Source: Gnetum montanum
Lineage: Eukaryota > Streptophyta > Gnetopsida > Gnetales > Gnetaceae
Direction of reading: 5' to 3'
Assembly: GCA_015680685.1 (NCBI GenBank)
Contig: MNCI01024958.1
Coordinates: forward strand, 81,004-145,003
DNA: 64,000 nucleotides
The position numbers and the translations under genes are program-made. The notes below the pieces were generated by a model, which was given only the letters and a program-made list of their open reading frames with translations, had not been told where the DNA came from and made no database searches. Shown one piece after another: positions 1-11,129 of this stretch (position 1 is the first letter of the stretch; the number at the start of each line of letters is the position of its first letter).

Positions 1-345
1 GTTACGCCATGTGGCTATGCCATCTAGTCATGCTAAGTCACATGACCTAGCCATCTCACTCAACCATGTGAGATGCCCATGCCAAGTTACACCACTCAAT
101 TGTGCCAAGTCATGCCACCTAGCCAAGCCATTCAACCATGTCAAGTCATGCCACTTGGTCATGCTAACTAATTATGCCAAGTCACAAAACCTAGCAAGTG
201 TACTTGGCTACACCAAGCCATGCTACACAGTTGTGCTAGTTGATGCTAAGCCACATTAGTCAACCATACTAGCCAATCATCCCAAGTAATGCCACTTGAC
301 CATGCCAATCAACCATACTAAGTCACACCACTTGACCTTGCCAAC
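1..345 (+). repeat. Degenerate tandem array in the D LTR (CCATGCCAAGTCATGCCAC-like)
   Basis: Imperfect units of about 18-22 bp built on 'catgccaagtcatgccac', 'catgctaagtcac' and 'agccaacca' repeat through this stretch. The equivalent array in the other LTR is at 37215-37660. The ORF at 11-259 is open only because the unit length is close to a multiple of three, and it is not a gene. Confidence 0.8.
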
Positions 346-1665
346 AAATCTCAATGAAAAGTTACACTTAACTCTAAGTTTAATGTTAGTAATATTAAGT
401 TAAATTTGGTAACTTCGAGCCTGTAAATACAAGCTCAAAACACAAATTTTAGGTCAAATATTTTTGGATTTAAGATCACTTGTCATGTTTTGAGAGATCA
501 AAAGCATGAGCACCTACCATCACCATAGCACCTGTGTGCTCCTCAGCCACCTTCAATACCTTTTGCACCTTTGACGTTACTTCTAGAGATATATTTTTTA
601 GGCTTCTATGTCACTTTCTAGAGTTGAAATCTTTTTGAGCTCCAGCATCACTACCAAGAACCTTGGCAAAAATAGCCTGCTTTTGGCCTTGAATTGATTT
701 TGGATCCCTCCTATAGCTTCCCCACCCATAACCTAACCCTCTAAAGGTTCAATTCCATCCTCCAAATGCATATTTTGCTAAAGAATTGAGCTTCTTTTAT
801 TAGTTTCATTATGCATACATTTTTTGCTTATCACTTGTAGTTTGGCCCTCCATACGAGGTGAAAACTTTGCAAACCATCAATAAAGCATTGTATCATTTG
901 AGAAAGGATTTGGGAACTTTCTTCCATATTAAAGCATCTCACTTTTTATTATTTTATACTTGTTTACTCACATTCTATAATTAGACTTTCTTCTATCTCT
1001 TACATTGCATTCTATACTTAGTCAAAATTTTTAGCATTTTATACTTAGCCATTTTTCCACATAAAAATATCCTTTTTTTTATGGAGGGATTTGAGACCCT
1101 TCTCTCTACATAATAATATTAATATTTCAACATTTTATGTTCTTTTATATAAGTTTTATACTTATTTTTTATTCCATCTTTCACATTTTATTCCATACGT
1201 ACTCAAATTTTGAACACCTTTATACTTAGTCATTTTTCAACATAAAATTTTCATCATTTGGGTAGGGAACCGAGATCCTTCCTTTCATGTTATAAATACA
1301 GTATTTTAATATTTTGTGCTATTTATCTATATTTTATACTTAATTTATATTCTACCATTCATAGCTTATTTTACACTTTGTTTATTTTCAGATAATCCAT
1401 ACTTAGTTATTATTCTAGTGATTTTATACTTAATTATTTTTTGCATTAAAAACATTATCTTTTCATCATTCCCCAACACTCTTGGTTTGTGTGTGGTAGG
1501 CTAATTCTGTATTTTCTTGGGGGATTCATGTCCCCTATTTTTTTTTATAATCGTTGATTTATCATGGGTTACATCAATCCGAAGACCATTTATGATTACA
1601 CATTAAGTATCTCAACACTTAGTTGGTGAAGGTATCCTTATAGAGGTGTAAAGAACATTTCTATA
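1..1665 (+). repeat. Left LTR of element D (3' part only)
   Basis: This segment aligns by eye, with many mismatches and small indels, to about 37200-38942. Shared blocks include the CCATGCCAAGTCATGCCAC array, the 'gatcacttgtca' block near 475, the AT-rich stretch with the 'cataataatattaatattt' block, and the end near 'cattaagtatctcaacac'. Homology stops at 'aacatttctata', followed by a PBS-like sequence. The 5' portion of this LTR lies before the window. There is no gene here; the short ORFs at 11-259 and 1316-1504 come from repeats or AT-rich sequence. Confidence 0.7.
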
Positions 1666-1674
1666 GAAATAGTT

Positions 1675-1694
1675 TTAACATTAGAAGTATGGTT
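1675..1694 (+). other. Degenerate primer-binding site of element D
   Basis: Ten bases after the LTR end, the sequence TTAACATTAGAAGTATGGTT can be aligned with the PBS of element A (TTGGCACTAGAAGGAGAGCC at 4661-4680) with 6 mismatches in 20. This supports placing the LTR boundary near 1665. It is too mutated to prime. Confidence 0.55.
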
Positions 1695-2336
1695 AATAGG
1701 ATTTCTAGTATCTTGAAATTATCACTTAAAAGCCTATAGGTCCTTTCTAGTACTTATAATTTTTCTCACTTTTAGTATTTTTTCTTAGTTTAATCATCTT
1801 TTCCATTTTGCACTTCATCCTAATTTCTTTTATGAGTGTATGCAAGACACTCTATTTGGCACCATGACAGGGCAAAGATCTAATTCCTCCTACATCTCTC
1901 AAGTCTGTAGGTAAATGAAAATGCAAAAATCTCAAGTGCTTACAACATCCATGACACAACATGACTACAAAGTTGTTAAGAATCATGCTAAGAAACATGA
2001 TTAACATTACTAAAAGGGAGCTAAGCATCATGCTACCTAAGAATGTGCCAAGAAGAATGGCTGAATATGAGGTAGTCAATGGTTTGGGATCTTTCCTACC
2101 TAATCCAAACCATTCTATAAGGCTTAGCTAGTTTAAGCAAGCCACGCTCGCAAAATATTTACTCGCTAGGTAAAAAATATAGGAGATGAAAAGTGGTATT
2201 GGAGGATATCTCATTGGGAATGCAAACATCAATTAGGAATTGAAATTTTCATTTTCATGATGAACGAAGCAAGCAAAGTGGAGATGTTAACATTCATAAT
2301 GGCGATGAGTAGGAGCCTCCTCACATTACTCTTCTT
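1695..2336 (+). other. Leader region of element D, no gene seen
   Basis: This is non-coding sequence between the D primer-binding site and the first gag-like translation. The ORF at 1852-2079 on the - strand has no recognisable content. I see no promoter or RNA gene. Confidence 0.5.
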
Positions 2337-3228
2337 GTGAACCCTTTCCATCTATCAAACTACCCTATAACACAGCATGCAAACCTCATCAATTCCTCAA
2401 ATTCCTTTCTAGTGCATGAACTAAAAAACATTTTTGTCTTACTATTCACTTCAATTAACCTTGTTATCATAATTCCACTAGCAACTAGAATGTCACCGAC
2501 ATACAATATCTTTTTAAATACTAGTAATGTTAATCAATCATCCCATCTTCCAAGTCTTAATTTAATGCTAAAACCTTTTTAATCAATATCACATGTTTCA
2601 CAAATTCAATCAACTAAAGTGTCACTACCTGTTATTTTTCTTGTGCAACATGTGCCCTAATATAGTGCACCTCAAATTTCCATGCCAACCATTATACTGC
2701 CATAACCATTTGTACCTTCTCACAACTCCATTTTGGGTAACTTATAGTTCTATCAATTCCTGTTATTCCACTTGAATTAATTCTCTTACTCCAAGATCTT
2801 ATGTCTAAGATCCAGGCAAACGTAGATCAAATGCAAAAAGCCACAATGCCACATGCAAGAAATTTTGTAGTTTCTATCACATCTCCTTGTCAATTCCATC
2901 AATCCTTTGATTCCCCCCACTTAAATTGCCAAAGGTGTTTCATTGTCATATTTTACTAAGTATAATGGAGAATCTAATCCTATGAATTACATCATTATCT
3001 TCTGCAATGAATGTATGTTATTAACCAGTTACCATCATACCATATTGTGCAGTTTTTCTAATTCCTAACATGAAAGGCGTTGGAATGGTATTAGGCCTTT
3101 CCTCATGGATTCATTACCTCCTTGAAGCAACTCTTCACAACCTTTATGAAGATGTTCAAGTACAGCATTAGTAAAGATAGGACCCTACAAAAATTCTTGG
3201 TCATCAAATAGGCTTCTAATGAATCTAT
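2337..3228 (+). pseudogene. D gag, N-terminal part (interrupted by element A)
   Basis: Translated fragments match the gag of element A in order. The clearest is near 2925-3010, where 'KGVSL..FTKYNGES' parallels 'KGVSLPQLTKYNGEGDPN' of A (5980-6035). Further on, a gag core resembling 'FKYNL' is readable with stops and shifts. The reading breaks at 3228, where element A is inserted, and continues after 16717. It would encode the capsid/nucleocapsid polyprotein that packages element RNA. No full-length frame remains. Confidence 0.6.
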
Positions 3229-3629
3229 NCAACGTCCAAATGGTCTAATTTTGAAGGGACAAGTCACCCTCAAGGTCCATTAATGATTTCTCTAAGTTTC
3301 AGCCTCCAGAACTTTAGATTTCAGCTCCAAAAAAACTCATTTTTGTCATTGACACCTAGGTCACGTTGGCAGCATGAGTCCAACGTGACCAACTTCTAGA
3401 AAATTACCAGAAAATTCCAAAAAATTCTCAACTTCTAGAAAATTCCAGAAAACTCAGGGACAAAGAGGTTTCAAGCAAGATGGGTCAAATTTTCCTTGTA
3501 CATTTCATTGTAAATCTTCATTTGTGGGATAGTCAAGCCCTCATGTCTAAATTAAATGTACTTTCATGGGCTTGAATAACCCATAAATTGTAAAATGCAA
3601 TATACCTGGTCAAGAATGTAGCTTGCCAA

Positions 3630-3905
3630 CACACATCCAACTCGTGCACAACTATCCGACATAAATCCAACTTGTGCACAACTATCCAACACACATCCAA
3701 CTCTCGCCAACACGCATCCAACTCGTGCACAACTATTAGACACAAATCCAACTCATGCACAACTATCCAACACACATCCAACTCTCGCCAACACACATCT
3801 AACTTGTGCACAACTATCCAACACAAATCCAACTCGTGCACCACTATCCAACAGACATCCAACTCTCGCCAACACGCATCCAACTTGAGCACAACTATCC
3901 ATTGG
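3630..3905 (+). repeat. U3 minisatellite in the 5' LTR of A
   Basis: Units of about 18 bp in two alternating types ('acatccaactcgtgcacaac' and 'tatccaacacacatcc') repeat about fourteen times just upstream of the TATA box. The second LTR copy has the same array at 15715-15972. Open frames on both strands here (3533-3916 and 3672-3950) are by-products of the repeat. Confidence 0.9.
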
Positions 3906-3989
3906 ACACATGTCACTAGATCTACTTTCCTCTCATCTCCTAGCCATTGATTCCATTCTTGAATTTCATGCCCAAGCCCAGCCCAACCC

Positions 3990-3997
3990 TATAAATA
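3990..3997 (+). promoter_or_regulatory. TATA box of the 5' LTR of A
   Basis: TATAAATA in the context 'cccaaccctataaataccc' is the only good TATA element in the LTR, and it is conserved in the other LTR at 16065-16072. It lies just downstream of the minisatellite. Transcription would start about 30 bp downstream. Confidence 0.75.
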
Positions 3998-4660
3998 CCC
4001 TATCAATTCACATAAACCAGGGGGCAAAAAATTGGAGAGATTGGAAATTCTAAGAAAGTACAGAACCTGAAATCCTTGGGTGCTCGGCACACCTATTGGC
4101 ATTCAAGAATTTTTCACATTCATCACATCACATCATCACATCATCACGTTATCACGTTACATCACCCCGAGGCTAGGCGTTTCAACCTACCATCTACACG
4201 CAGCTACGCTTTGACCGGTGCACATCTTTTCTAAGCAATACATTATTCTCGTTTTCTCAACCAAACATTATTTTAATTTTCTGTTTCATGTTCTATTTTT
4301 ACGTTCTATTTACATTTTTTCTTACATTCAATTTACGTTCAGTTTACACATTCAGTTTAGTTTACGCCTTGTTTACACCTTACGTTTACACTTATGTCTT
4401 ACGTCTCACAGCTCATGTTTACATTTTACGTGCATTTACACGTTTTAAGACATTGCTTATGATAACCCCAACGCTAGCCATAGCTTACGCTCGAGGAAGT
4501 CCTTGGTTGATTTGCATGCAAACCATCCAAGGCACTCTTCCTTTGTTTACTTTTCCAACTTGCCCTCGGGCGAAGGCAGGGTTAGCTGTGTCTGCCCAAC
4601 AATCTCTCAGTGTCTATTTCCCTTCCAGCTTTACACCAATGATTTAGGTCAGTACAATTT

Positions 4661-4680
4661 TTGGCACTAGAAGGAGAGCC
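4661..4680 (+). other. Primer-binding site of element A
   Basis: TTGGCACTAGAAGGAGAGCC lies four bases after the LTR terminus. This 'TGGC.CTAGAAGGAG' form is the usual PBS type of plant Tat-type gypsy elements, as I recall. It fixes the LTR end at 4656 and the + orientation. Confidence 0.7.
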
Positions 4681-4888
4681 TAAATTTTCCATTGTTAAAA
4701 CGTTAATCATGCTACCTGTCAAAACTTTTTCATCTTACCCTGTGAGTCTCCTGTCCCTGTTGGTCACGCTGAGCTTTTCCTATTGGTCTAGTTTGATTCA
4801 TTTGATCACGTTATGTTTGTGTCACAGTCACACTGCAACTGCTTGCAATCCAACTCCATTCATCTAGCCTAGTCTGCTCACGTTCGTC

Positions 4889-7079
4889 ATGGAATCCTTC
4901 CAAATCAACCTAGTAACACTACCAATCGCTGAAACTTCGAACCCTTTAACTACTACGGAATCCATAACTGTCATAGAACAAGTAAACCCTCATGGCCCTA
5001 CACACCAGTTGCTTAGGATACAGGGCAAAGACCCTACCTATGCCACTCTTACACCCGAACAGTACAACTTCATATGTGTCAAAATCCAAGCCAACCTACC
5101 TATTGACCGTAAGGAAAGGGAAGCAAAACGAAATTATGAACTTATCCATAAGGGAGGTCATGAGTTCATCCCTTTAGAATTTGACATAATCTCGCTCTTT
5201 GAACACCATCATAGACTCATATCCCAACTTCTCATGGCTAGAATTCAAGCCTTACAGCTACCTCCCATAGAGCCTCAAGATGAAGAAGATGGCTTTGCAG
5301 CCAAATCTGAACATGGAGAATCATACCATACCATTAGCCCCCATACCCATACAAACCCGTTATTTCAACCGTTCCTGGAAGAAATAATATTTCCACCACT
5401 AGCTTCCTTACGGGAAGTAGCCATTCCCATCCCCATCTTCTCCAAGTCCAACATTCAAACTAATGCATCTACTTCTGTCATACCATTGCAAACACAATCC
5501 CAACAGACTGATGCAGGAATGACTTCTCGACCTCAAGTAATTAGAATGCCATCGGTCATACCTGCTTCCATGTCCACCCATTATGTACCTCAAGTGCAAA
5601 TCCAACAAACACCAATGATCACTTCACAACCTATGACTAGGCAGTGGGTCCCACCAGCTGTTCAGCAAAACTTTTCTACTCACTACAGTGTACCACATCT
5701 CATAATCTCAGCCCCAAATGCTATCCTGCCACAACAAACAATAGTCCAACAACCTCTTTTTCCACAAATGATGCCATAATCGAGTCATTATCAATTACCA
5801 TCAACCCAAACCGCTAGTCTTCCTACCACCCAAGAATGTGCAAACACACAAAAAATGATGCACTCCTTGGCAAAGGAATTAAAACGCCTTAAAACTTTGA
5901 ACAATGAGAAAGTCAAAGTACTAGATTTCTATCAAGATCACCCAATTGACCCCTCAATTCCACCCTTAACCTTGCCAAAAGGAGTCTCGTTACCTCAGTT
6001 GACCAAGTACAATGGAGAGGGAGACCCAAATGCCCACCTAGTGATATTTCGGACTGAAAGTATTTTGCTTTAGGCATGGCCCCATGTAATTCTCCATGTA
6101 TTTGCTATGTCCTTAGTAGGAAGAGCCTTAGACTGGTATCAAGCCTTACCCCGTAGCTCTATATCTTCTTTGGAAGATTTGTTACACCAGTTTGTCACCC
6201 GTTTCAAATATAATCTAAAACCGGAAGCCACATTAGATAGCTTGATTCAAATTAAACAAGCGCCTTTAGAGCCAACACAGAAATTTATCCAAAGATGGAG
6301 TGCAGCCCTGAATGAACTTCACGAGCCTCTTCCTGAAATGTATCTGCTTACGATCCTTAAGGTGGCCGCAAATGACTTTGAGTCAGGCATTTGTACAAAT
6401 TAAAGACATAGAAGAGGCTGCACAAACAAGTAATGACCCAGCCTACTCAACCTTTAGGAGCCAACACATAAGGAAAGATAAATCCAAAACAACAGTAGCA
6501 GTAGTGGCTGAAACAGCCCGACCTAGTCACCCAGGACAAAAGGGAAAACAACCCGCTGTCCCAAACAACTATGAAAGAACCACACCCACTCCTACACCTG
6601 AAAATTCTTCAAATAGAAATAACAACATAGGTCATGCCCGTACCTTTGAAAGGAAAAACCCTGCTCAATACACACCATTGCCCATGAAGCCTTCACAACT
6701 ACTTGATCAACTTCTAAAGGCTAGGCTAATTCAACACAAACAAATGTCTCCTACGGCCTCGCAAAGACATGATCGCTTTTGCGAATTGGCCAGAAATCCA
6801 GCCTTAGAAACAGCCAACGAACCTCCCATTCCAAAAGGCTTTAGGTTGGATAGGTTTTGTGAATATCACCAACGGTGTGGTCATGGGACTAATTACTGCT
6901 TTATGTTGAAACAAGACATACAACGCATGACTGATAAAGGTGAACTGGTCTTCGATGAGACAAACCCGGTAAGACCCCAAAACCAATCCATGGGGGTCTA
7001 CAAGGATCCTCTCAATACCAATGATGCACCATATGTGATTAATACTATCCATGTGGAAGACAAACAAGATGTTCCTTGA
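4889..7079 (+). pseudogene. A gag polyprotein (broken by stops and one frameshift)
   Basis: This is the capsid-nucleocapsid protein of element A. One frame runs 4889-6403, interrupted by stops at 5777 and 6071. A frameshift near 6375-6395 then moves the reading to the frame ending at 7079. A Q/P-rich N-terminal half is followed by the retrotransposon gag core: 'LPQLTKYNGEGDPNAHL' near 5989, then 'ALDWYQALP' near 6125 and 'TRFKYNLKPEATLDSLIQIK' near 6198. A zinc-knuckle-like motif, CEYHQRCGHGTNYC, lies near 6860-6900. The start at 4889 is the first ATG of the long frame, 232 bp after the LTR. Intact Tat gags are of similar size (about 700 residues). Confidence 0.85.
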
Positions 7080-7307
7080 AAACCTTTTGTGATTCACAAG
7101 CATTCAAAAAACACACCTACCCCAACATATCCGCAAACCCCTTTCACCATACGCACATCCCCCACACCATCAAAACCATTCATCATCTACATACATCCTT
7201 CGGTTGTCACGACAACAAACATGCCATCTAAAAATTGACCCATTCCCTTTGTGGTCCGGGTGCCAAAACACCTTGGTGCACAACCCGCCTCCACTTCTCG
7301 ATGACCT
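7080..7307 (+). other. Gag-pro linker of A
   Basis: A Pro/His-rich stretch between the gag stop and the next open frame. No domain is seen, and the small ORFs on the - strand (7187-7450, 7228-7410) are shadows. Confidence 0.5.
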
Positions 7308-8561
7308 TTGCGAGAACTTCTTGCCGATAGGCTAATAAGAGAGCACCTAGAAAGAGAAAAAAGAGAGCACATGGAGAGAGAAAACCATGGACATGAATTA
7401 GGATGGCCAAAGCCTACACCGCTAAGCGTCATTCCCATGAGTCCGTCCATTAATGAACCTAGTACAAGTCACCAAAACAAAGATGATGTTGTGAGTCATA
7501 TCCCAAACGTAGCATCCTCAACTACTAACGTAAAAACCCCTCCATGAGAAATAAGAATGCTAGGTCAAATGGACCAAATCTCTATGGATAATAATGTCCC
7601 AAATCGTAAAGACCTAGCAAATGCGTTGACCCAGGTCACACAAGCCTTAAAACAAAAGAATACTTCTTTAAGTTTGTATGACCTAGTAATGACTTCACTA
7701 GTACATCGAGAGGCTCTCGTACGGATGCTAACTTCAATTCCTGTTAGTGAGGATCTTCCTACAGATGAACTATCCATTTATGCAGTATTATCCCCACAAC
7801 TTTAGGAATCGAAGACCACATCCCTAGAGTTCCGTGTTAAGGACATTGAGCTAGATGAGAAAACAAGGGAAATCACCATGGCCCCTATGTTCATAACAAT
7901 ACAGGTTGATCATTTCAAAATACATAGGGTGCATGTCGATGATGGTGTAGCAACAAATGTAATACCTTTTTCCATCATCAAAAAATTGGGACTCACTGAA
8001 CAAGTACAGCCCACGACAACCTCTTTCTTGAGATCCTTCAGTGGTTCTCGTGTGGGAGTGAAAGTCATGGTTACCTTAGATTTCATAGCCGGTGACCAAT
8101 TCCCTACATTAGCTGAATTCATAGTGGTTGATGAAATGCCAAGGTTCAATCTAATCCTAGGACATCCTTGGCTAGCTCAACTTAAAGCTGTATCTTCATC
8201 AATCCATCAGGAGATCCACCTACCTTACGAGGATGGTGAGATCATCATACATAGGGATACAACAGCATCAATCACTTCCTCATACCTTGAGGTAGGTCAA
8301 GGGTTAGAAATTGAGTTCATTAAGCCTAAACAAGAAACCGTGAACATACATCAAAACATGAACCCAACGTTGACTCACAATCCGACTAGCACTAAAGAAA
8401 CATAAGAGGATGCAGACATAGGAGCCATTCCTACTGATGTCTCTTGGTCAGAACTATCCTTTGACATCACCAATGAAGGGGAAGGTGAATATAAAATCAT
8501 ACCCATATGCCTAGCCCCACACGTTAAGCTACAAAAGATCAAGAGGCAACTCAATGACTAG
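7308..8561 (+). pseudogene. A protease region (retropepsin)
   Basis: A single frame runs 7308-8561 with stops at 7545, 7803 and 8403. The aspartic protease is recognised by 'HVDDGVATNVI' near 7932-7965, the position of the catalytic Asp (Tat proteases commonly read DDG here). It is followed by 'FNLILGHPWLAQL' near 8145-8180, which is the ILG(R/H)PW motif. The protein would cleave the gag-pol polyprotein. The frame ends at a stop after 'RQLND' (8559-8561). The same end ('KQLHN', stop) is seen in element C, so this stop is probably the natural end of gag-pro and not a mutation. Confidence 0.85.
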
Positions 8562-9472
8562 AAAGAATGAGACGAAATGTCCGAAATGACGTTAAACTAC
8601 GAAATGTTCGAAATGACGTTAAACTACGAAATGTCTGAAATGATGTTAAACTAAGAAATGTCCGAAATGATGTTAAACTACGAAATGTCCGAAATGACGT
8701 TAAACTATGAAATGTCTGGTATGACGTTAAAACTGCCAACAAACGTCCGCAATGACATTAAACTAGCCACAGTCAGAAATGGCCGGTTCCATTTAAAATT
8801 TTTTGAAAACGTTACTACCTTTGGCCCACCATGGCATAAAACTAGTAATCCTTTCTTTAACAACAAATGAAACAGTCCATCAAGACTTTAAACTAATGTA
8901 GCAAGCCTAAAATGGCTTTAAACTAGAGCCAACAAGTTACAGATTTACGAAATCTCATCATTTTACATTGAATTTTCACTTACAGGTTACAAGTTACAAT
9001 TTAGATTCTTGCACGGTCATTGCTTTCTTTTCCAAGTATTTACCTTACATCTCGCTTTACACTTTAGAAATTTATGTTACATTTAGTTGCACACATATAC
9101 TCTAGAAAACAAAGAAAAACAATAAAAAAACATGAGAAATCATAAAAATATTTACATAAAACATCAAGATAATGAAGGAATGCAACCATTTTATACCACA
9201 ATTAAATTCAAGCCATTACATCAGTCTTTATACATTCCACTAAACATCAAAATTTAAAAATAGTGCATACACTCAGTTCAAATGGTAAGTCAACATGCGG
9301 CCTGGTATGCCCTTAAACTGCCATGCTACCCGCTATGGCCTTAAACTACCATAATTGCCACCGCATCTCCTAAATTTTTCAGTGCACAACTTAATTATCC
9401 TATGTTCGTTTACACTTTGTAACTCTCCTACTAAGGGAGTGTCTCTTATTTCGCTCCTGTTTTAATTGGCAG
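8562..9472 (+). other. A pro-RT spacer, putative Ogre-type intron
   Basis: About 0.9 kb of non-coding sequence separates the protease stop from the RT frame. It starts with TTAAACTA repeats and continues as A-rich sequence with 'cataaaaat' runs. It ends with the pyrimidine-rich 'ctcttatttcgctcctgtttt' block and CAG at 9470-9472, immediately before an open frame leading into RT. Ogre-type elements are known to carry a spliced intron at this place. I see no unambiguous 5' splice site. Spliced RNA would join pro to RT, and unspliced RNA would give gag-pro only. Confidence 0.55.
8571..8775 (+). repeat. TTAAACTA tandem repeat, upstream of A pol
   Basis: About seven imperfect units of 27-29 bp combine 'gaaatgtccgaaatgac' with 'gttaaactac'. 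Weaker copies continue to about 8930 ('ctttaaactaatgtagc'). The reverse-strand ORF 8551-8742 (repeating SFRTF) is an artefact of the repeat. The same core recurs after A pol and around C pol. Confidence 0.85.
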
Positions 9473-10667
9473 GAGTGAGCATCATGGCCACCAACAACAT
9501 CCTCTCAATATTGTCTCTAAATGGACCATACGGGGATGTAGAAAGAGCGATCCACCTAGAATCTTTGGATCTAAATCCATCCACCTATATCGATTTGATA
9601 GCCTCCACTCAAGAAACATCAAACTAGCCTTAAAACGTAGCTAAAACTCTAGATCTAGAAGCTAACAATATTACTAAAGATCCTCTGGTTGAAATCCCCA
9701 TTATGACAGTCAATGACGAAGCCAGAACCTTGAAATTAAGTGCCTTACTAGATCCACAACTCGTAGGTGACATCACTCAGGTTTTAAAAGACAAGATAAA
9801 AACGTTCGCATGGTCATATATAGACATGCTAGGACTAGACCCCCGGATCATCCAACATAACATTATTCTTGATGAAAACATTAAACTAGTAAAGCAAAAA
9901 GCACAAAAGGTTAGACTCGAAGTGGCATTAGCAGTCCGTGCTGAGATCACAAGGCTCTACCAAGCCGATTTCATCTGAGCCGTCGACTATTCCGATTGGG
10001 TATCAAACATTGTTGTAGTCCCCAAGAAGAATGGTAGTATATGCATATGCATTGACTTCCATGACCTCAACATAGCCACTATAAAAGATGACTTTTCTTT
10101 GCCCAGCATTGATCAACCTATTGACATGACAGCTGGGCATGCACTATTATCCTTTATGGATGGATTTTCAGGCTACAATCAAATAAGAATTAATCCAGAG
10201 CATCAACTTAGGACAACTTTTATGACACCTTGGGGAACATTTTGTTATACGATGATGCCATTTGGCCTTAAAAATGCAGGTGCTACATATCAACCAGCAA
10301 TGACATACATATTTAGTGACTACATCTCAATTTGCTCAATGCTTATGTTGATGATATAGCAGTCAAGTCTAAAACAACTGAACAACATGAAAAAGATCTA
10401 GACTTAGTGCTTAAACATTGTCTCAAATATGACCTTAGGCTCAACCCAAAAAAGTGTGTCTTTAGTGTTAAAACGGGCAAAATGTTTGGTTTCCTAGTTT
10501 CCGAAACAGGGATACAGGTAGACCTCGATAAGGTTAAAGCGATAACCAATATGCAACCACCAAGAAACCTTACCAAACTACACAGCCTCCAAGGTAGGCT
10601 GCAATTCATTAGACACTTTATCGAAAGGTTGACGGATAAGTTGAGTCCCATGCAACATCTATTATGA
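9473..10667 (+). pseudogene. A reverse transcriptase
   Basis: The frame opens right after the CAG acceptor and continues through ATG 9484. It has 'GPYGDVERAI', then 'DPLVEIPI', then 'VFAWSY'-like 'TFAWSYIDM' near 9806, a conserved Tat pre-RT segment. RT blocks follow: 'WVSNIVVVPKKNGS' near 10000, 'LSFMDGFSGYNQIRI' near 10150-10195, 'TPWGTFCYTMMPFGLKNAGA' near 10228-10290, and the catalytic YVDD at 10344-10355. Stops occur near 9625 and 9976, and a frameshift lies near 10325, just upstream of YVDD. The catalytic box is intact. The frame ends at a stop at 10665. Confidence 0.9.
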
Positions 10668-11129
10668 AAGAATCTACATTTCCAATGGACTCAACAATGC
10701 CAAGAAGCGTTTGAGAACATAAAATAAGAGTTGACCCAGCTACCAACTGTTTATCCTCCACAAAGTGACAAACCTTTCTACATCTATCTTACAACTTTCG
10801 GTTCCTCCATCGCATCCATGCTTTGTCAAAAATGTCAAGATGGGGCCGAGATCCTTGTATATTATCTAAGCCATGCTTTAATAGCCTATGAACAACAATA
10901 CAACAACGTAGAAAAATCATGCCTCGCCCTCGTCTTCTCTTTGAAGAAATGGCGGCATTATCTCTTCTGTAATCAAGTTTACATCATTTGCAAGGATAAT
11001 GTTCTCTGTGCCGTCACTAATAACATCTATGAATCAAGTAGGTTAGCTAGGTGGAAAGCGATGATTGCAAAGTTTGATTTACACTATGTCGCTCAATCTT
11101 CCACAAAAGGTCAAGCAATAGCCACGTAA
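10668..11129 (+). pseudogene. A RNase H (first, RT-linked)
   Basis: In the same frame as the end of RT, after a stop at 10725, the translation shows 'LPTVYPPQSDKPFYIYL', 'YYLSHALIAYEQQYNNVEK' and 'LARWKAMIAKFDLHY'. This is the usual RNase H that follows RT in Ty3/gypsy elements. In the Tat lineage it is often degenerate because a second RNase H takes over. Here the first catalytic Asp position reads 'IYLTTFGS' rather than 'D.S', consistent with a non-catalytic first RNase H. It ends with a stop at 11127. Confidence 0.8.

Larger units (their letters stand above)
3229..4656 (+). repeat. 5' LTR of element A (5' end missing)
   Basis: It matches 15241-16717 of the 3' LTR nearly end to end, from the block 'gtctaattttgaagggac' to the terminal 'gtcagtaca'. 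The first ~268 bp of the 3' LTR have no counterpart here. The loss coincides with the single N at 3229, so it may be an assembly join rather than a biological deletion. It contains a U3 minisatellite, a TATA box and the R/U5 region. Confidence 0.85.

Noticed and set aside
3630-3905. CRISPR-like regular repeats
   Set aside because: Units are contiguous, diverged and without unique spacers, in a plant LTR. It is a minisatellite.
3533-3950. Long open frames on both strands with repeating residues (127 and 92 codons)
   Set aside because: They lie entirely in the LTR minisatellite, whose unit length keeps all frames open. The same happens in the other LTR at 15684-16025.
4288-4647. 119-codon ORF in the 5' LTR of A, with a counterpart of 173 codons at 16142-16663
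   Set aside because: The frame is conserved between LTR copies only because the LTRs are near-identical. It is Phe/Tyr/Thr-rich from 'tttacg' words and has no known domain.
8551-8742. Reverse-strand ORF with repeated SFRTF residues
   Set aside because: Artefact of the TTAAACTA tandem repeat.
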